From Saccharomycopsis phalli (Eukaryota; Ascomycota; Saccharomycetes; Ascoideales; Saccharomycopsidaceae): a stretch of DNA of 64,000 bases. The notes below the pieces were generated by a model, which had not been told where the DNA came from, made no database searches, and saw nothing but the letters and a program-made list of their open reading frames with translations. The DNA is taken from contig CP073213.1 of NCBI GenBank assembly GCA_020342235.1, positions 1,280,501 through 1,344,500 on the forward strand, read 5' to 3'. The position numbers and the translations under genes are program-made. The number at the start of each line of letters is the position of its first letter. The first letter of the stretch is position 1. This document shows positions 9,711 through 19,372 of the stretch, one piece after another.

Positions 9711-11579
9711 AGTAATATCCAAGCTCAGTATATTCAAAACCGTCTCAACTAAACAATAAAAACTCAAGGTCAGTACAGAGTGTTATGTGTATGAAAGCTT
9801 TCGAAACAAAACCGGTAAAAAATTAATGCTTTCAGGCTGAAGGGGCGGCAGGTTCAATTTGAATGGCGATGCCGATTGCCTAGTTTGAAAGAAATCAGAG
9901 CAATATCTGCAAACTTGCGTGTCTTTAGGTGAGTCGATTAGCGGATCGTTTCAAATGGATGTGAATTATCCGGGTAAGTGCTAGTCACGGCCAACGGAAA
10001 CCAACAATATTTTCCGGAATTGACTCAGGCGTTGGTTAGTATTTACAGTATATTTTCGTAATTGGTCTATATTATGATACCGTGGTCCGAATCTAGTAAC
10101 TAGACTGTGATGGTTTTTAACTTCTGAGTTTCACGTGTGATTTTCGTTGATACTATTCTTGTATGTAATATGGGTAGAATATGTATGCACAAGGTAGTTT
10201 TCGCTCACTCCTCCCCACGGATTTTAGATTTCTGGCAGGTTCCACTGAACATTGCTGGCAGATGTTACTATATTCTACTTTATTTTCTCCCATATTTATA
10301 TTTGTATGGCTGATAATTAGTCAACGGAGTAAGCCGATTGATACGGCTTTCTTGGTTGGTCCACTGCCAAAATTCACAGCCTGTGTTGCCAAAAATTCCT
10401 TTTTCCAGTAGTATTTAACATTTGAGACAACCCATAAATCAAAAATTTGTACACTTGGACATATATTTGTCTTTCATTAGTGTATGCTGCTGTATGATAA
10501 TTATGCTCAAGGTTGATCATGTCTTAATTTATTTCTAACCATATTTTTATACGTATAATACTTATTGATAACGCATTACAACGTATTACACATGTGCTAA
10601 ATCATAAGTCGTGCCGTTCCGATTCTGTATTACCGTCTTGCTCTCAGCCATCACATCAGCCTGATGCTACTGACGCCTAATAATCTTCTCTATGCCGACG
10701 ATGCCACACCAATAAAGTGCCACGCCGTTAAATTGCGTCTAGTCAGCACTGATTGGTGATATTCTATGCCGCATAAGTAAAATTCTATGACAGAAATTGC
10801 ATATCCTGTTTAATACTGACATTTTTATATTAAATGAACCCTGTCCTAGGCGTAGCCCTTACGGATAATCTTGTAACAATCTTCAGATCTAGGGCTATAC
10901 TCAATACCCGAAATATCTGCAAAATAACTAATTACACCGTTTCTTCAATGGATAAAGAATCCACATCTGTTTTGATCGATCTTGCGCCGTAGTCTACCAA
11001 CGTACCTGTCAAGTGTAATATGTTGAAAGGCTATTCCAGGTATTTTTTGCTTTCAACAGTTAAGTATGTTAGGGCAGGCCAAATATTTCCTTTATTAATT
11101 AGATCTCTCACACAAATTGGGGTGAGCATATTTATATTAGGGTTTAATAACTTGTCAAACTGTATTGAGTCATCTAATGCCAGAACGATGTTAAGGTCCA
11201 CCGGGTTTCAACACGTGATCGTTTCGTACTTTATGTCCACTAAATCAGCACGACTCTCAGTTTTCTTTCAAGATAGCCTTAACCCCAGCCCAATGAATGG
11301 ATCACATTATTGCCTTTACCTGATAACTTTACTAGTGCGGTGTCGGGCTCGCAAAATGATTGAGCTTACAACGGTGCTGGCAGTGAACTTAGAGACTTCC
11401 ACCACGACGCAAAAATAGCATCAGTGAATCTTGATAAGTTTATTTCCTTATTGTAGTTTACCGCTGACGTATATTTAAATTCGGTAAACGTCTAAACTGT
11501 AGCATGTTAGTGTCTGTTTACCCGGACCCATCAGACATATGACTGAACCTTTAACATACTTTTGCTATAAGATCATAAA
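9711..11579. other. Largest intergenic gap (about 1.9 kb), divergent
   Basis: The gap lies between the coiled-coil gene (minus) and MIX14 (plus), which point away from each other. It contains two ATG frames of 76 and 132 codons (10181-10411, 11020-11418) whose translations look random. CACGTG hexamers occur at 10132-10137 and 11212-11217. No tRNA, LTR or centromere-like signature was recognised. Confidence 0.4.
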
Positions 11580-11937
11580 ATGGCTAGCGTATTAGACCAA
11601 TTATTATTGGACGACGTAAGTACGAATTACCATGGTTATAAAAATCTGACAAAAGATTGCCAAGTATTGTCCTGAGAAATTTTTGGCGTTCCATAAATGT
11701 TCCATGGAAAACAAAAGTAATCCCACTGCTTGCCTCGAAATCCAGAAATCATTGGCCCAATGTATAAGGACCGAGGTTCCTGCAATGCAAAAGATCCAAA
11801 AGAACTGTTCAGATAAATTGCATGGTTACGAGGAATGCTTGAAGAAAAATTTCAATGACCGTCCCACCGTCAAATGTTATGATAATCTTCAGCTGCTTAG
11901 AGAGTGTTCTACGGAAGCAATCAAGTACAAACCATAG
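11580..11937 (+). CDS. MIX14: Mitochondrial intermembrane-space CX9C protein, Mix14/CHCHD5-like
   Basis: This is a spliced gene. Exon 1 (11580-11615) encodes MASVLDQLLLDD. A GTAAGT intron follows, and exon 2 runs to the TAG at 11935-11937. The mature frame contains four Cys-x9-Cys motifs in two CHCH units (CPEKFLAFHKC, CLEIQKSLAQC, CSDKLHGYEEC, CYDNLQLLREC), the duplicated pattern of CHCHD5/Mix14. Such proteins are oxidised by Mia40 in the mitochondrial intermembrane space. The 3' splice site is ambiguous: AG at 11664 (49-nt intron, 102 residues) or AG at 11655 (40-nt intron, adds Ile-Ala-Lys, 105 residues). The latter aligns well with an alanine-rich stretch before the first Cys in animal homologues, but it leaves very little space after the CTGAC branch candidate. 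Confidence 0.85.
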
Positions 11938-12048
11938 TCCCGCTGTATATAACAGGTAAAATACACAGTAAAATAAAGATATTATCCGTTTAATTAACTA
12001 GTTAGGATTGTAACATTTACTTCCAACTAACGATAAAGAAGTTCATAT

Positions 12049-13569
12049 TCAGTTGGAAGTTGTCTCACTGTGCTTTTCTTCATTCGAGGCGGAAGTAGGC
12101 AATAAAGGCTCTTTGGAAGGCCTTTTGAAGATTTTGAATACTAAAAAGCCCAAAAGCCCCAAAATTGCAAATACACCAATCGTGACTCCGGCACCAATGC
12201 CTCCGGCTTGGGCGAGTGTCAACTTGTTTGTGTGTAACTTGAGTGACTCGAAGTTTCCATTGGCCAATTCGCCTAAATTGATCCCTTCAGATTGCAACTT
12301 GGTAGCAGACTCGTACGTCTTTGAGTAAGGAACGCACATGCCAATTACATTGGAGGATTGGTCATAACCACAAGAACCACACCAGGATTCAACGGAGCTT
12401 ATAGCAACTTTATTGATAGACGAAACAAAGGAATCCCACGGGATCAACGTTTCTGTGTTATTGAAGAGCGGATAAGGTATCAATGGCGCAGAGTCATCGG
12501 TACCGTTTTTGAACAAGAATTGAACGAATGTATTATTGCTGGTGTTATTCAAAAGTTCAAACACATATGTGGCACCGTAGTTAGGCATTGTCTTGAAGCT
12601 AGAATTGGCATCATCTAAATTAAGAATACTGGCTAACTGAAACATTACGCTGTAAGCACCAGTAAAGTAGTTTAGAGCAGGCTTCCCTTGCGTCTTAGTA
12701 ACATTAAGCTTATTAAGAATTCTGCCAACCAAGGCCCTTGCGCCGATTGTCAAGTTAGTACTACTCTCATCATTGTTAGTAAGCCATGAAAACTGATCAG
12801 AGTACAGTTTTATTTGAGCAATGAGGCTGGAGTTGAACATATTATTGACAGTAGTATTGTGAATAGTATTGACGTTCACATAGTCGTATATGGTGTACGC
12901 CAAGCTAAAGTTCAAGTCGGCTTGATTGAAGTTGTCTCTAATGAACGGGATCGAATACAAACCGGCGTAGAACTGTTTACTGCTGTCCATCAACTGGCTA
13001 TACTCTTCGTTGCTGGAAATTACTTGCTTCGAAGCCTTGGTCAATGCAGGACAATTTACATCACCTTTGGTCCAGATATAGTCGTTGGTAGCGTTCTCCT
13101 GAATAAAGGTATTGACGTACTGATAACCCCCTAAGGGCGACTCAACTAAAGTCCCATTGCTGAGCCAGGCCAATGAAGTATTTCCTGCTTTGTTGTACTT
13201 GCTGTTATCCAAGTCAACTGGTGGATAAAGACCTTGAAGAAAGGCATAGTGACTGAACAAAATCACATTGTCTGATATCGCTTCACAGTAGATATCGCCA
13301 TTGGTGAACAAGCCTAAACTATTAAGCGAGGATATAGTGGTGTTTACACCGGAAACTTTGTTGTTGGATGAGTCTAACCCAAAATATCGCTCTCTGTAGA
13401 ATTGCCCAGCAGTAAACTGACTCTGTGCCCCCACATTGGTTAAAACTGTCGCTGGCTTCGATGTCCGGTCGTTGTGTCTTCCAAAAATAACAGAGCCAAC
13501 CACCTTAAACTCCGAATCCGCAGCTGCGGCAAAGTTCACCAAGTAAAATAGCAAAACAGTCAATAACAT
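12049..13569 (-). CDS. Histidine-acid-phosphatase-fold membrane protein with altered active site
   Basis: The 506-residue product has a signal peptide (MLLTVLLFYLVNFAAA), many N-glycosylation sequons and one C-terminal membrane helix (about residues 460-485) with a short basic then acidic tail. This suggests a type I surface or secretory-pathway protein. The N-terminal GSVIFGRHNDRTSKP aligns with the catalytic RHGxRxP loop of branch-2 histidine phosphatases, but the loop Gly is Asn. Near residue 305-320, where the family has the HD proton-donor motif, the sequence reads TGAYSVMFQLASIL with no HD. The nucleophile His and following Arg remain. It may be inactive or have changed specificity. The longer upstream frame (to 13632) lacks a better ATG; the signal peptide fixes the start at 13569. 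Confidence 0.8.
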   Translation of the reverse strand: MLLTVLLFYLVNFAAAADSEFKVVGSVIFGRHNDRTSKPATVLTNVGAQSQFTAGQFYRERYFGLDSSNNKVSGVNTTISSLNSLGLFTNGDIYCEAISDNVILFSHYAFLQGLYPPVDLDNSKYNKAGNTSLAWLSNGTLVESPLGGYQYVNTFIQENATNDYIWTKGDVNCPALTKASKQVISSNEEYSQLMDSSKQFYAGLYSIPFIRDNFNQADLNFSLAYTIYDYVNVNTIHNTTVNNMFNSSLIAQIKLYSDQFSWLTNNDESSTNLTIGARALVGRILNKLNVTKTQGKPALNYFTGAYSVMFQLASILNLDDANSSFKTMPNYGATYVFELLNNTSNNTFVQFLFKNGTDDSAPLIPYPLFNNTETLIPWDSFVSSINKVAISSVESWCGSCGYDQSSNVIGMCVPYSKTYESATKLQSEGINLGELANGNFESLKLHTNKLTLAQAGGIGAGVTIGVFAILGLLGFLVFKIFKRPSKEPLLPTSASNEEKHSETTSN

Positions 13570-13704
13570 GGTAAAATTGTTGAGCAGGGATTCATTTATA
13601 GATTGCTTGCATGCAAAAACCTGTACCGTCACATCCTATATTTCCAAATGCGGGACATGCTACAGATGATGTAGAGGCAATTTACTAGCATAAAACTATA
13701 CAAC

Positions 13705-15165
13705 TTATAAATACAAGCCTTCTAAGTTCTCTTCCACCTTGTTCTTCAATACTCTCTCTTTAGCCTTGACAAAATCTTGTTGGACAACATGCATTCTACG
13801 TTCTCTAAGAGCCAACAATCCAGCCTCAGTACACATTGCCTTGATATCTGCACCACTCAACTCGTCCTTGGTACCAACCAAAGAATCTAACTGAACATCT
13901 TCGGCAAGAGACATCTTGCTGGTGTGGATGTTCAAGATCTTTTGCTTAGTCTGTGGGTCTGGTTGCTCAAATAAGATCTTTCTATCTATTCTTCCCGGTC
14001 GGATAAGGGCCGGGTCCAAGCTCTCAATCTTATTTGTGGCCATTATAACTTTGACATCACCTCTGTCATCAAATCCGTCCAACTGGTTCAATAACTCCAA
14101 CATTGTTCTTTGAACTTCTCGCTCTCCTCCAGTAGAAGATTCGTACCGCTTAGTTCCAATAGCATCAATTTCGTCAATGAAAACAATAGAAGGCGCATAC
14201 TCAGCAGCGGTCTTAAATATTTGACGACATAATCTTGGCCCATCTCCCAAGTATTTCTGAATGAGTTCGGATCCCACAATTCTTAAGAAGGTCGCCGATG
14301 TCTGGTTCGCTACTGCCTTCGCCAACAAAGTTTTACCAGTACCAGGAGCCCCATACAATATCACACCTTTTGGTGGCTTGATTCCCATTTCCTCATACAA
14401 CTCTGGATGTGTAAGTGGCAACTCAACAGATTCCTTTATTTCTTGAATCTGCGATTCCAAGCCTCCAATATCACTGTAAGACTCCGTTGGAGACTTGTCT
14501 AGCTTCATAACATTCACAGAGCTATCAGTATCATCCTGCAAGACGCCCACAATAGACACTGTCTTGTGGTGAAGAAGCACAGAACAGCCCGGTTCCAAAA
14601 GTCCTTTGTCGACAAATGATAGTATAGATACATAATATTCAGGTCCAGTACTCAAACTAACAATTGCATGGTCGTCATCTATAATTTCTTCCAACGATCC
14701 GATACTCAATGGCGAGCCTCGTAATTCTTCAATCTTTTCTCTTTCCTCGGCCAGTCGTTGTTCAGTAGGCGTGAAATTCTCTTGATTAGTGACATACTCT
14801 TGTTCAATTAACAAATGGTCCTTGATTCTCTCCATTTTTAACAACTTCAATTTACATCTGGTAGTAGGATACACTTGTGGTAATTTGGACGACGTGTCTG
14901 GTCCCTTCCGCTTCTTTCGCCCAAACTTGCTGTGCTGCACTGGGGGCTCATATTTTGGCTTTGGTTTTTTCTATATTTGTCAGTACAATTCAAAATCTTG
15001 CAATATTCATACTTACATCCTTCTTCTTGTCGTCAAAATTGCCACCTAAACCTGAAGGGCCCTGTCCCTAAGAGATGTTAGTAATCTTTCATAAATATGC
15101 CTTGCGTAGAAAAAATCTGGTCCGATTGACTATGCTATTAACAATATAATGATTTTACTTACCAT
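13705..15165 (-). CDS. RPT2: 26S proteasome regulatory ATPase Rpt2, three exons
   Basis: Rpt2 is one of six AAA ATPases in the proteasome base; it unfolds substrates and helps open the 20S gate. Exon 1 is only the ATG (15163-15165). Intron 1 spans 15068-15162 (95 nt, TACTAAC branch), exon 2 15017-15067 (17 codons), intron 2 14971-15016 (46 nt), and exon 3 13705-14970. The joined protein is 439 residues. It begins Met-Gly-Gln-Gly, the N-myristoylation signal of Rpt2, then [19 protein letters not shown] as in homologues. Walker A GAPGTGKT is near residues 224-231, followed by IVFIDEID. The C-terminal Leu-Tyr-Leu is an HbYX gate-opening motif. Both donors read GTAAGT. Confidence 0.97.
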
Positions 15166-15292
15166 TTTGAATTAGTTCCCCGAGTGGTGGTTAGTATCAT
15201 TATAACCGGCTGAAAATTATAGACGCCACCACAGCCGGGCACATAACGCATAAGGATTATGTGATTTCAATCATCAAACTGGAGTGACAATA

Positions 15293-15816
15293 ATGAAGGT
15301 TGGATTACAATTGAGCGCTCAGTTAGAAAATATCGCCAGTATAATTGCGGTGGATACCTTGGCCAGTCCATATGAATACACTTTTAAAATTCAATGCACT
15401 AGTTGTCGAGAAGTTCACGGGAAGAATATAACCATTGACAGAAAGGTAAGTTAAGATATAAAGAATCTAAATGCTAATAATATCAGGAAACGCAGGAACT
15501 TCATGGAAGCCGCGGAAGTGCCAATTTTGTCTTCAAGTGCCAGTTTTGCGGCAAAGAAAGTAGTGCATCTATAATATCAGATGCAAAGTCATATAACAGT
15601 GAGCTGTCGGGAAACGCTAGTACGATTCTAGAGTTGGAGACAAGAGGCCTTGAATTATTGGAGTTTTCCCCATTTGGCGATTTCCAAGGTAAGAGTGCGG
15701 AGTCCAAGACGGTGTTCAATGAAGTGGACTTAACAGACGAATGGTATGATGTCGATGAAACTACACTCAATGAAGTCAGTATCACAGATATAAAATGGGA
15801 CTTGGTTAAATTATGA
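15293..15816 (+). CDS. CXXC zinc-binding protein (UPF0587/DUF866, CZIB-like)
   Basis: A spliced gene: exon 1 15293-15445 (51 codons), intron 15446-15486 (41 nt, GTAAGT donor, GCTAATA branch, CAG acceptor), exon 2 15487-15816. The 160-residue product matches the eukaryotic CZIB family (S. cerevisiae YCR090C, human C1orf123) from its opening MKVGLQLSAQLENI to the closing acidic half. Two zinc-ligand pairs, CTSC in exon 1 and CQFC in exon 2, sit at the expected spacing, so the intron lies between the two halves of the zinc site. The function is not established. It converges on APS1, with only 10 bases between the two stop codons. Confidence 0.92.
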
Positions 15817-15826
15817 ATGAAATATA

Positions 15827-16332
15827 CTAAGCTAGAACACTATTGATTAGAACTTCACGTAAAATTAAACTATCTAAAAAACTTACCTGTTTAACTCGTC
15901 AGCGGTTTCTAACTGGTCTTGTGCAGCCACTTTTCGCAAAACTTCACGCTTTGAGGTCTCCTGTACTATTCCATCTAATAGCAACTCATCTAGTATATGG
16001 TAGGCTGTCTGGAAGTTGAAGATTATGTCCAACTCACACACATTTCCGTAGGCCTTATCCATCTGTTCGACGTATCTTTGTATGATTTCAAGAGTCAACA
16101 ACTCGTTATCCTCGTTCGGCGTGTTGGTAATAAAGAACAACGAAGCATATCTCCGGTATATGATCTTAGAGTCCTTGTATTCAATAATGTTACACATTTT
16201 AGCTCTTCTGGATAAAATAATGGCAGTGAGCTCCCTTATTATCCGTGTCTTCTCTTTCTGCGAAAGCGGCACATACCATTTAGATAATCTTACCTTTCCT
16301 TGCCTGGATAAAAGTATAATATAGTTTATCAT
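15827..16332 (-). CDS. APS1: AP-1 clathrin adaptor sigma subunit, with 3'-terminal intron
   Basis: This small chain of the AP-1 adaptor works in clathrin sorting between the trans-Golgi and endosomes. The first exon (16332-15887) holds almost the whole longin-like domain: INYIILLSRQGKVRLSKWY, then RRAKMCNIIEYKDSKI and ELDIIFNFQTAYHILDE. The ATG at 16332 is the family start; the frame upstream has only a TTG. At the 3' end the sequence AACAGGTAAGT contains an in-frame TAA inside a perfect splice donor. Removing a 47-nt intron (15840-15886, TTCTAATC branch, AATAG acceptor) joins a 13-nt exon and changes the end from ...ELNR to ...ELNSVLA. This matches the conserved LERVLS-type C terminus of fungal sigma-1. 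The spliced product is 152 residues. Confidence 0.92.
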
Positions 16333-16585
16333 GACTGCTTTTGCCAACTATGATCTACGATTTGACAAAGTGGGCACAATCAGCCACGGGCCACATAACC
16401 TTGCATCTTTGTCTTTGCCGTATTCTGACTTGACTCAAACAAACAATTCCTCGAGGTCTGAAGATTTACGCAACTTTTAAAACCTGAAATTTCTCGAAGA
16501 TTTCGCATATTTTCGGCGAAATTGTTTTTTTTTTTTCAACTTTAGCTATCTCGCCCGGCTTTCGCCAGTGTCAAAATTGATCATT

Positions 16586-18445
16586 ATGGCAACTATCTTT
16601 GGAATGAAGTTTGCGAGGACCCATTTCTTGTCTCGCAGGAATAGGCGTTTGTTGACATTGACATTTATCATTGCCATTGGCGTTTATACTTTGTTGAGAT
16701 TCAAAAATACCCCAACCGCGGCATTGCACAAGTCATTTCATGTATTTGACAAAGGAGATGATATTGAATACGAGGATCAGCGAAGAAAATTACAGCTGCA
16801 GCAATTCGAGCCAGAAAAGAAGCTGGATATTTTCAAGGATTTGACGGAAGATGACGTCTTGCAAGATGTTAATAACTTTCTTCTTCGGGATACTCTCTCG
16901 GGTGATTTACCAAAGTTGAAGTTGGCTACCCAGACTCCGACTTCCTTTGAGCATTTAAAGGGCGCACAAGAAATGTTCAAGAAAATTTTTGACATCTACT
17001 CGAGGGGGAAACCCAAGGTAGACAAATTGGACCGTTACATGAGTTCAAAGAGAATATACCATGCAGGCTACGATTCGAAACCAGATGAATCAGGACCGGT
17101 ATTTACAAATGATTATCTAAAGAGCTTTTTGGATCTTGATAATTTCGAATTGGAAACCATGCAGCAGTCCCACAGCTTGGTGGTCGAAGAATTGCCTGAT
17201 TCGTTTGCCGAGGGTGTATACAAAGGCAATGGTATTGTTTATGTTGGCGGGGGAAGCTTCAATTGGCTCACGATATTATCTGTAAAGACTTTACGATATC
17301 TTGGATCTAAATTACCCGTGGAAGTCATTATTCCAAAAGTATCAGAGTATGAGATAGACCTATGTAGCAGAGTTTTTCCTGCATTAGGTGCTAAGTGTGT
17401 TCTATTACCGCAAATCTTGGGAGAAGATGTGATTTCCAAGTTCAAATTCTTTGGGTACCAATATAAGGCCTTGGCATTATTGGTATCGTCGTTTGAGAAT
17501 GTTCTTCTCTTAGACTCTGATAATTTCCCGGCCCAGAATCCTGACTATTTATTTACGCTGGAACCATTCACCAACAAGGGATTGATCTGCTGGCCTGACT
17601 TTTGGAAACGGGCAACGTCCCCGCACTTTTATAAGATTGCAGGTATAGATATTGGTGAAAAGCGAGTGAGATATGGATACAATAGTTATGGGATATTTGA
17701 TAAGGGTGTGGTTGGAGAGTCCAACAGTCAGTCAGATACATCAGTGCCTCTTCATGATTTGGAGAGGTCAATCCCAGACCCTTCTAGCGAGTCAGGTCAG
17801 ATAATTTTGTCCAAGAAGACACATGCAAAGACATTGTTGTTGGCCTTGTACTACAACTTATTTGGGCCGTCGCATTACTATCCATTGTTCTCACAAGGAT
17901 CAGACGGCGAAGGAGACAAGGAGACATTCTTGGCTGCTGCAGTTGTGCTAAACAAACCGTACTATCAAGTGAACAAATTCTTGAACTCGTTTGGCCATTT
18001 TGATGCTGACCATAACTACCAGGGTTGCGGCATGGGGCAGTATGATCCGGTTGAAGATTATGAGATTCTTCAAACCAGCTTGGACAGATTACCAGCTGAT
18101 CGTCACTTTGAGAGTTATAGCGATGCAGGGATAGAGCCGATAGCTCGACAGCCAAAAATATTATTTGTGCATGCAAACTTTCCAAAACTCAATCCTATTG
18201 AGCTACGAGATAGTATGAAGCTTGTTAACAAGTATGGCCGCCGGATAAGATTATATGGCGAGGGCATGCCAAGGCAAGTAGGATACGACTTTGAGCTTGT
18301 CCAGTGGCAGTCGATGTATTCTCTTGTTTGTGAATTGCGAATAGAGATTCACGCATTCAACGACATACCACGTAATGAGGTGTGCGCGGAAATATCGGAG
18401 CAGTTGAAATTCCTCGAGGAGTCGGTTGGAACATTGGAAACATAG
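16586..18445 (+). CDS. MNN2-family alpha-1,2-mannosyltransferase
   Basis: A type II Golgi membrane enzyme expected to add alpha-1,2-linked mannose branches to the outer chain of N-glycans. The 619-residue product has a short basic cytosolic tail, a membrane anchor at about residues 20-40, a stem, and the family domain. In that domain, IVYVGGGSFNWL, then KYKAL-type and VLLLDSDNFP blocks contain the presumed nucleotide-sugar/metal motif DSDN near residue 311, followed by GLICWPDFW. It is either an MNN2 or an MNN5 type; CTG-clade yeasts carry several paralogues and I cannot assign one. The ATG at 16586 is chosen because the frame upstream begins only with GTG. A 12-T tract lies 50 bases upstream. 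Confidence 0.9.
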   Translation: MATIFGMKFARTHFLSRRNRRLLTLTFIIAIGVYTLLRFKNTPTAALHKSFHVFDKGDDIEYEDQRRKLQLQQFEPEKKLDIFKDLTEDDVLQDVNNFLLRDTLSGDLPKLKLATQTPTSFEHLKGAQEMFKKIFDIYSRGKPKVDKLDRYMSSKRIYHAGYDSKPDESGPVFTNDYLKSFLDLDNFELETMQQSHSLVVEELPDSFAEGVYKGNGIVYVGGGSFNWLTILSVKTLRYLGSKLPVEVIIPKVSEYEIDLCSRVFPALGAKCVLLPQILGEDVISKFKFFGYQYKALALLVSSFENVLLLDSDNFPAQNPDYLFTLEPFTNKGLICWPDFWKRATSPHFYKIAGIDIGEKRVRYGYNSYGIFDKGVVGESNSQSDTSVPLHDLERSIPDPSSESGQIILSKKTHAKTLLLALYYNLFGPSHYYPLFSQGSDGEGDKETFLAAAVVLNKPYYQVNKFLNSFGHFDADHNYQGCGMGQYDPVEDYEILQTSLDRLPADRHFESYSDAGIEPIARQPKILFVHANFPKLNPIELRDSMKLVNKYGRRIRLYGEGMPRQVGYDFELVQWQSMYSLVCELRIEIHAFNDIPRNEVCAEISEQLKFLEESVGTLET

Positions 18446-18819
18446 GGTTAATACCCACTTGCCTTGTAAACGACTTCTGCATCCGCTGCTTTACCTTGGT
18501 TTTTATTGTTTATTATTTTTTGCGTATAAGACATTGACCAACTTTTAATTTTTTCATTCCTTTTATATGTTTTAATTTGCATTAATATTCAATTTGTCAT
18601 ACAGTGATTTACAAAATGTAGTACCACGGTGGTTCCAAGGCGATTGTCCAGGGGCATTTTTCACGGTAATGTTCACCCCCTAAGGCACCAGTTCTACGGA
18701 TATGCAGGCCGCCGGTCCCTCCTCGCATGTAATAAAAGCCTTGTATGAAATGTTGCTGCAACTGTGCCTTTAAAAGGATGGGCATTTCCGGCACTATGTA
18801 GCCACCGCACTTACTCCTA
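18446..18819. other. Short intergenic region with no recognised gene
   Basis: An AT-rich 3' flank of the mannosyltransferase gene to about 18600 is followed by a more GC-balanced promoter-like stretch before the small secreted-protein gene. The minus-strand frame 18609-18959 overlaps that gene and does not look like protein. Confidence 0.3.
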
Positions 18820-19155
18820 ATGTTCAAGCAGCTTGTCGTCAACTTCTCTTGCTTGTTGGCCTTGACCTCTGCCTTGCCCATTTCGCATACCGAGGCCGAG
18901 GTCCCTAATGATACCGCTGATATCCTGAAGAGAGAACCGGTTCCATTTCTCGCTGACATAGACTGGAAAAGCGCCGCAATCGGTGCTGGTACGTTTGGTG
19001 CTAGTGCTCTCCTTTATTATTACGTCAGACCTAAGCCTAAGCCATCCACTACATCTTCTAGTTCTTCTGCTGCTGCTGCTACTGCTACCACTGTTGCTTC
19101 CAGAAGTACTGCTGCTACAAGTACATCTTCCGCTGCAGTCCCACTGGGCAAATAG
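18820..19155 (+). CDS. Small secreted protein with Kex2 site and hydrophobic segment, unknown function
   Basis: I do not recognise this 111-residue protein. It starts with a good signal peptide (MFKQLVVNFSCLLALTSALP), followed by an acidic pro-like segment ending in Lys-Arg at residues 37-38 (a Kex2 site). Next come EPVPFLADIDW and a Gly/Ala-rich hydrophobic stretch GAGTFGASALLYYYV ending in basic-proline RPKPKP. The rest is Ser/Ala/Thr low complexity typical of O-glycosylated fungal tails. The residue just before Lys-Arg is encoded by CTG (18925-18927), so it is Ser if the CUG-Ser code applies. It may be a processed peptide or a small anchored wall/membrane protein. No homologue comes to mind, and a non-coding assignment cannot be excluded. 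Confidence 0.6.
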   Translation: MFKQLVVNFSCLLALTSALPISHTEAEVPNDTADILKREPVPFLADIDWKSAAIGAGTFGASALLYYYVRPKPKPSTTSSSSSAAAATATTVASRSTAATSTSSAAVPLGK

Positions 19156-19372
19156 GCCAACGGAATCACCAACTTAGCATGGCACCTGCGTTAGCATATA
19201 AATTCCGAGTAGCTGGACTATTAATATCTCAGAGAATACGACCATCTCTTGAATTGCAAGATTAAGGATGACAAACATCGTCTACTGATAGAATGAAAAT
19301 TAATAAACACTTACATAATATATATACCCCCGCTGCCCTCTCTGTACTTTTTGAAGTATCAGCCTCATTCTC

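Noticed and set aside
10181-10411. 76-codon plus-strand frame
   Set aside because: Short and without family likeness; within range of chance frames in AT-rich DNA.
11020-11418. 132-codon plus-strand frame in the 1.9-kb gap
   Set aside because: Composition looks random, with no domain, no coding-like codon use and no nearby splice signals. Kept as unproven.
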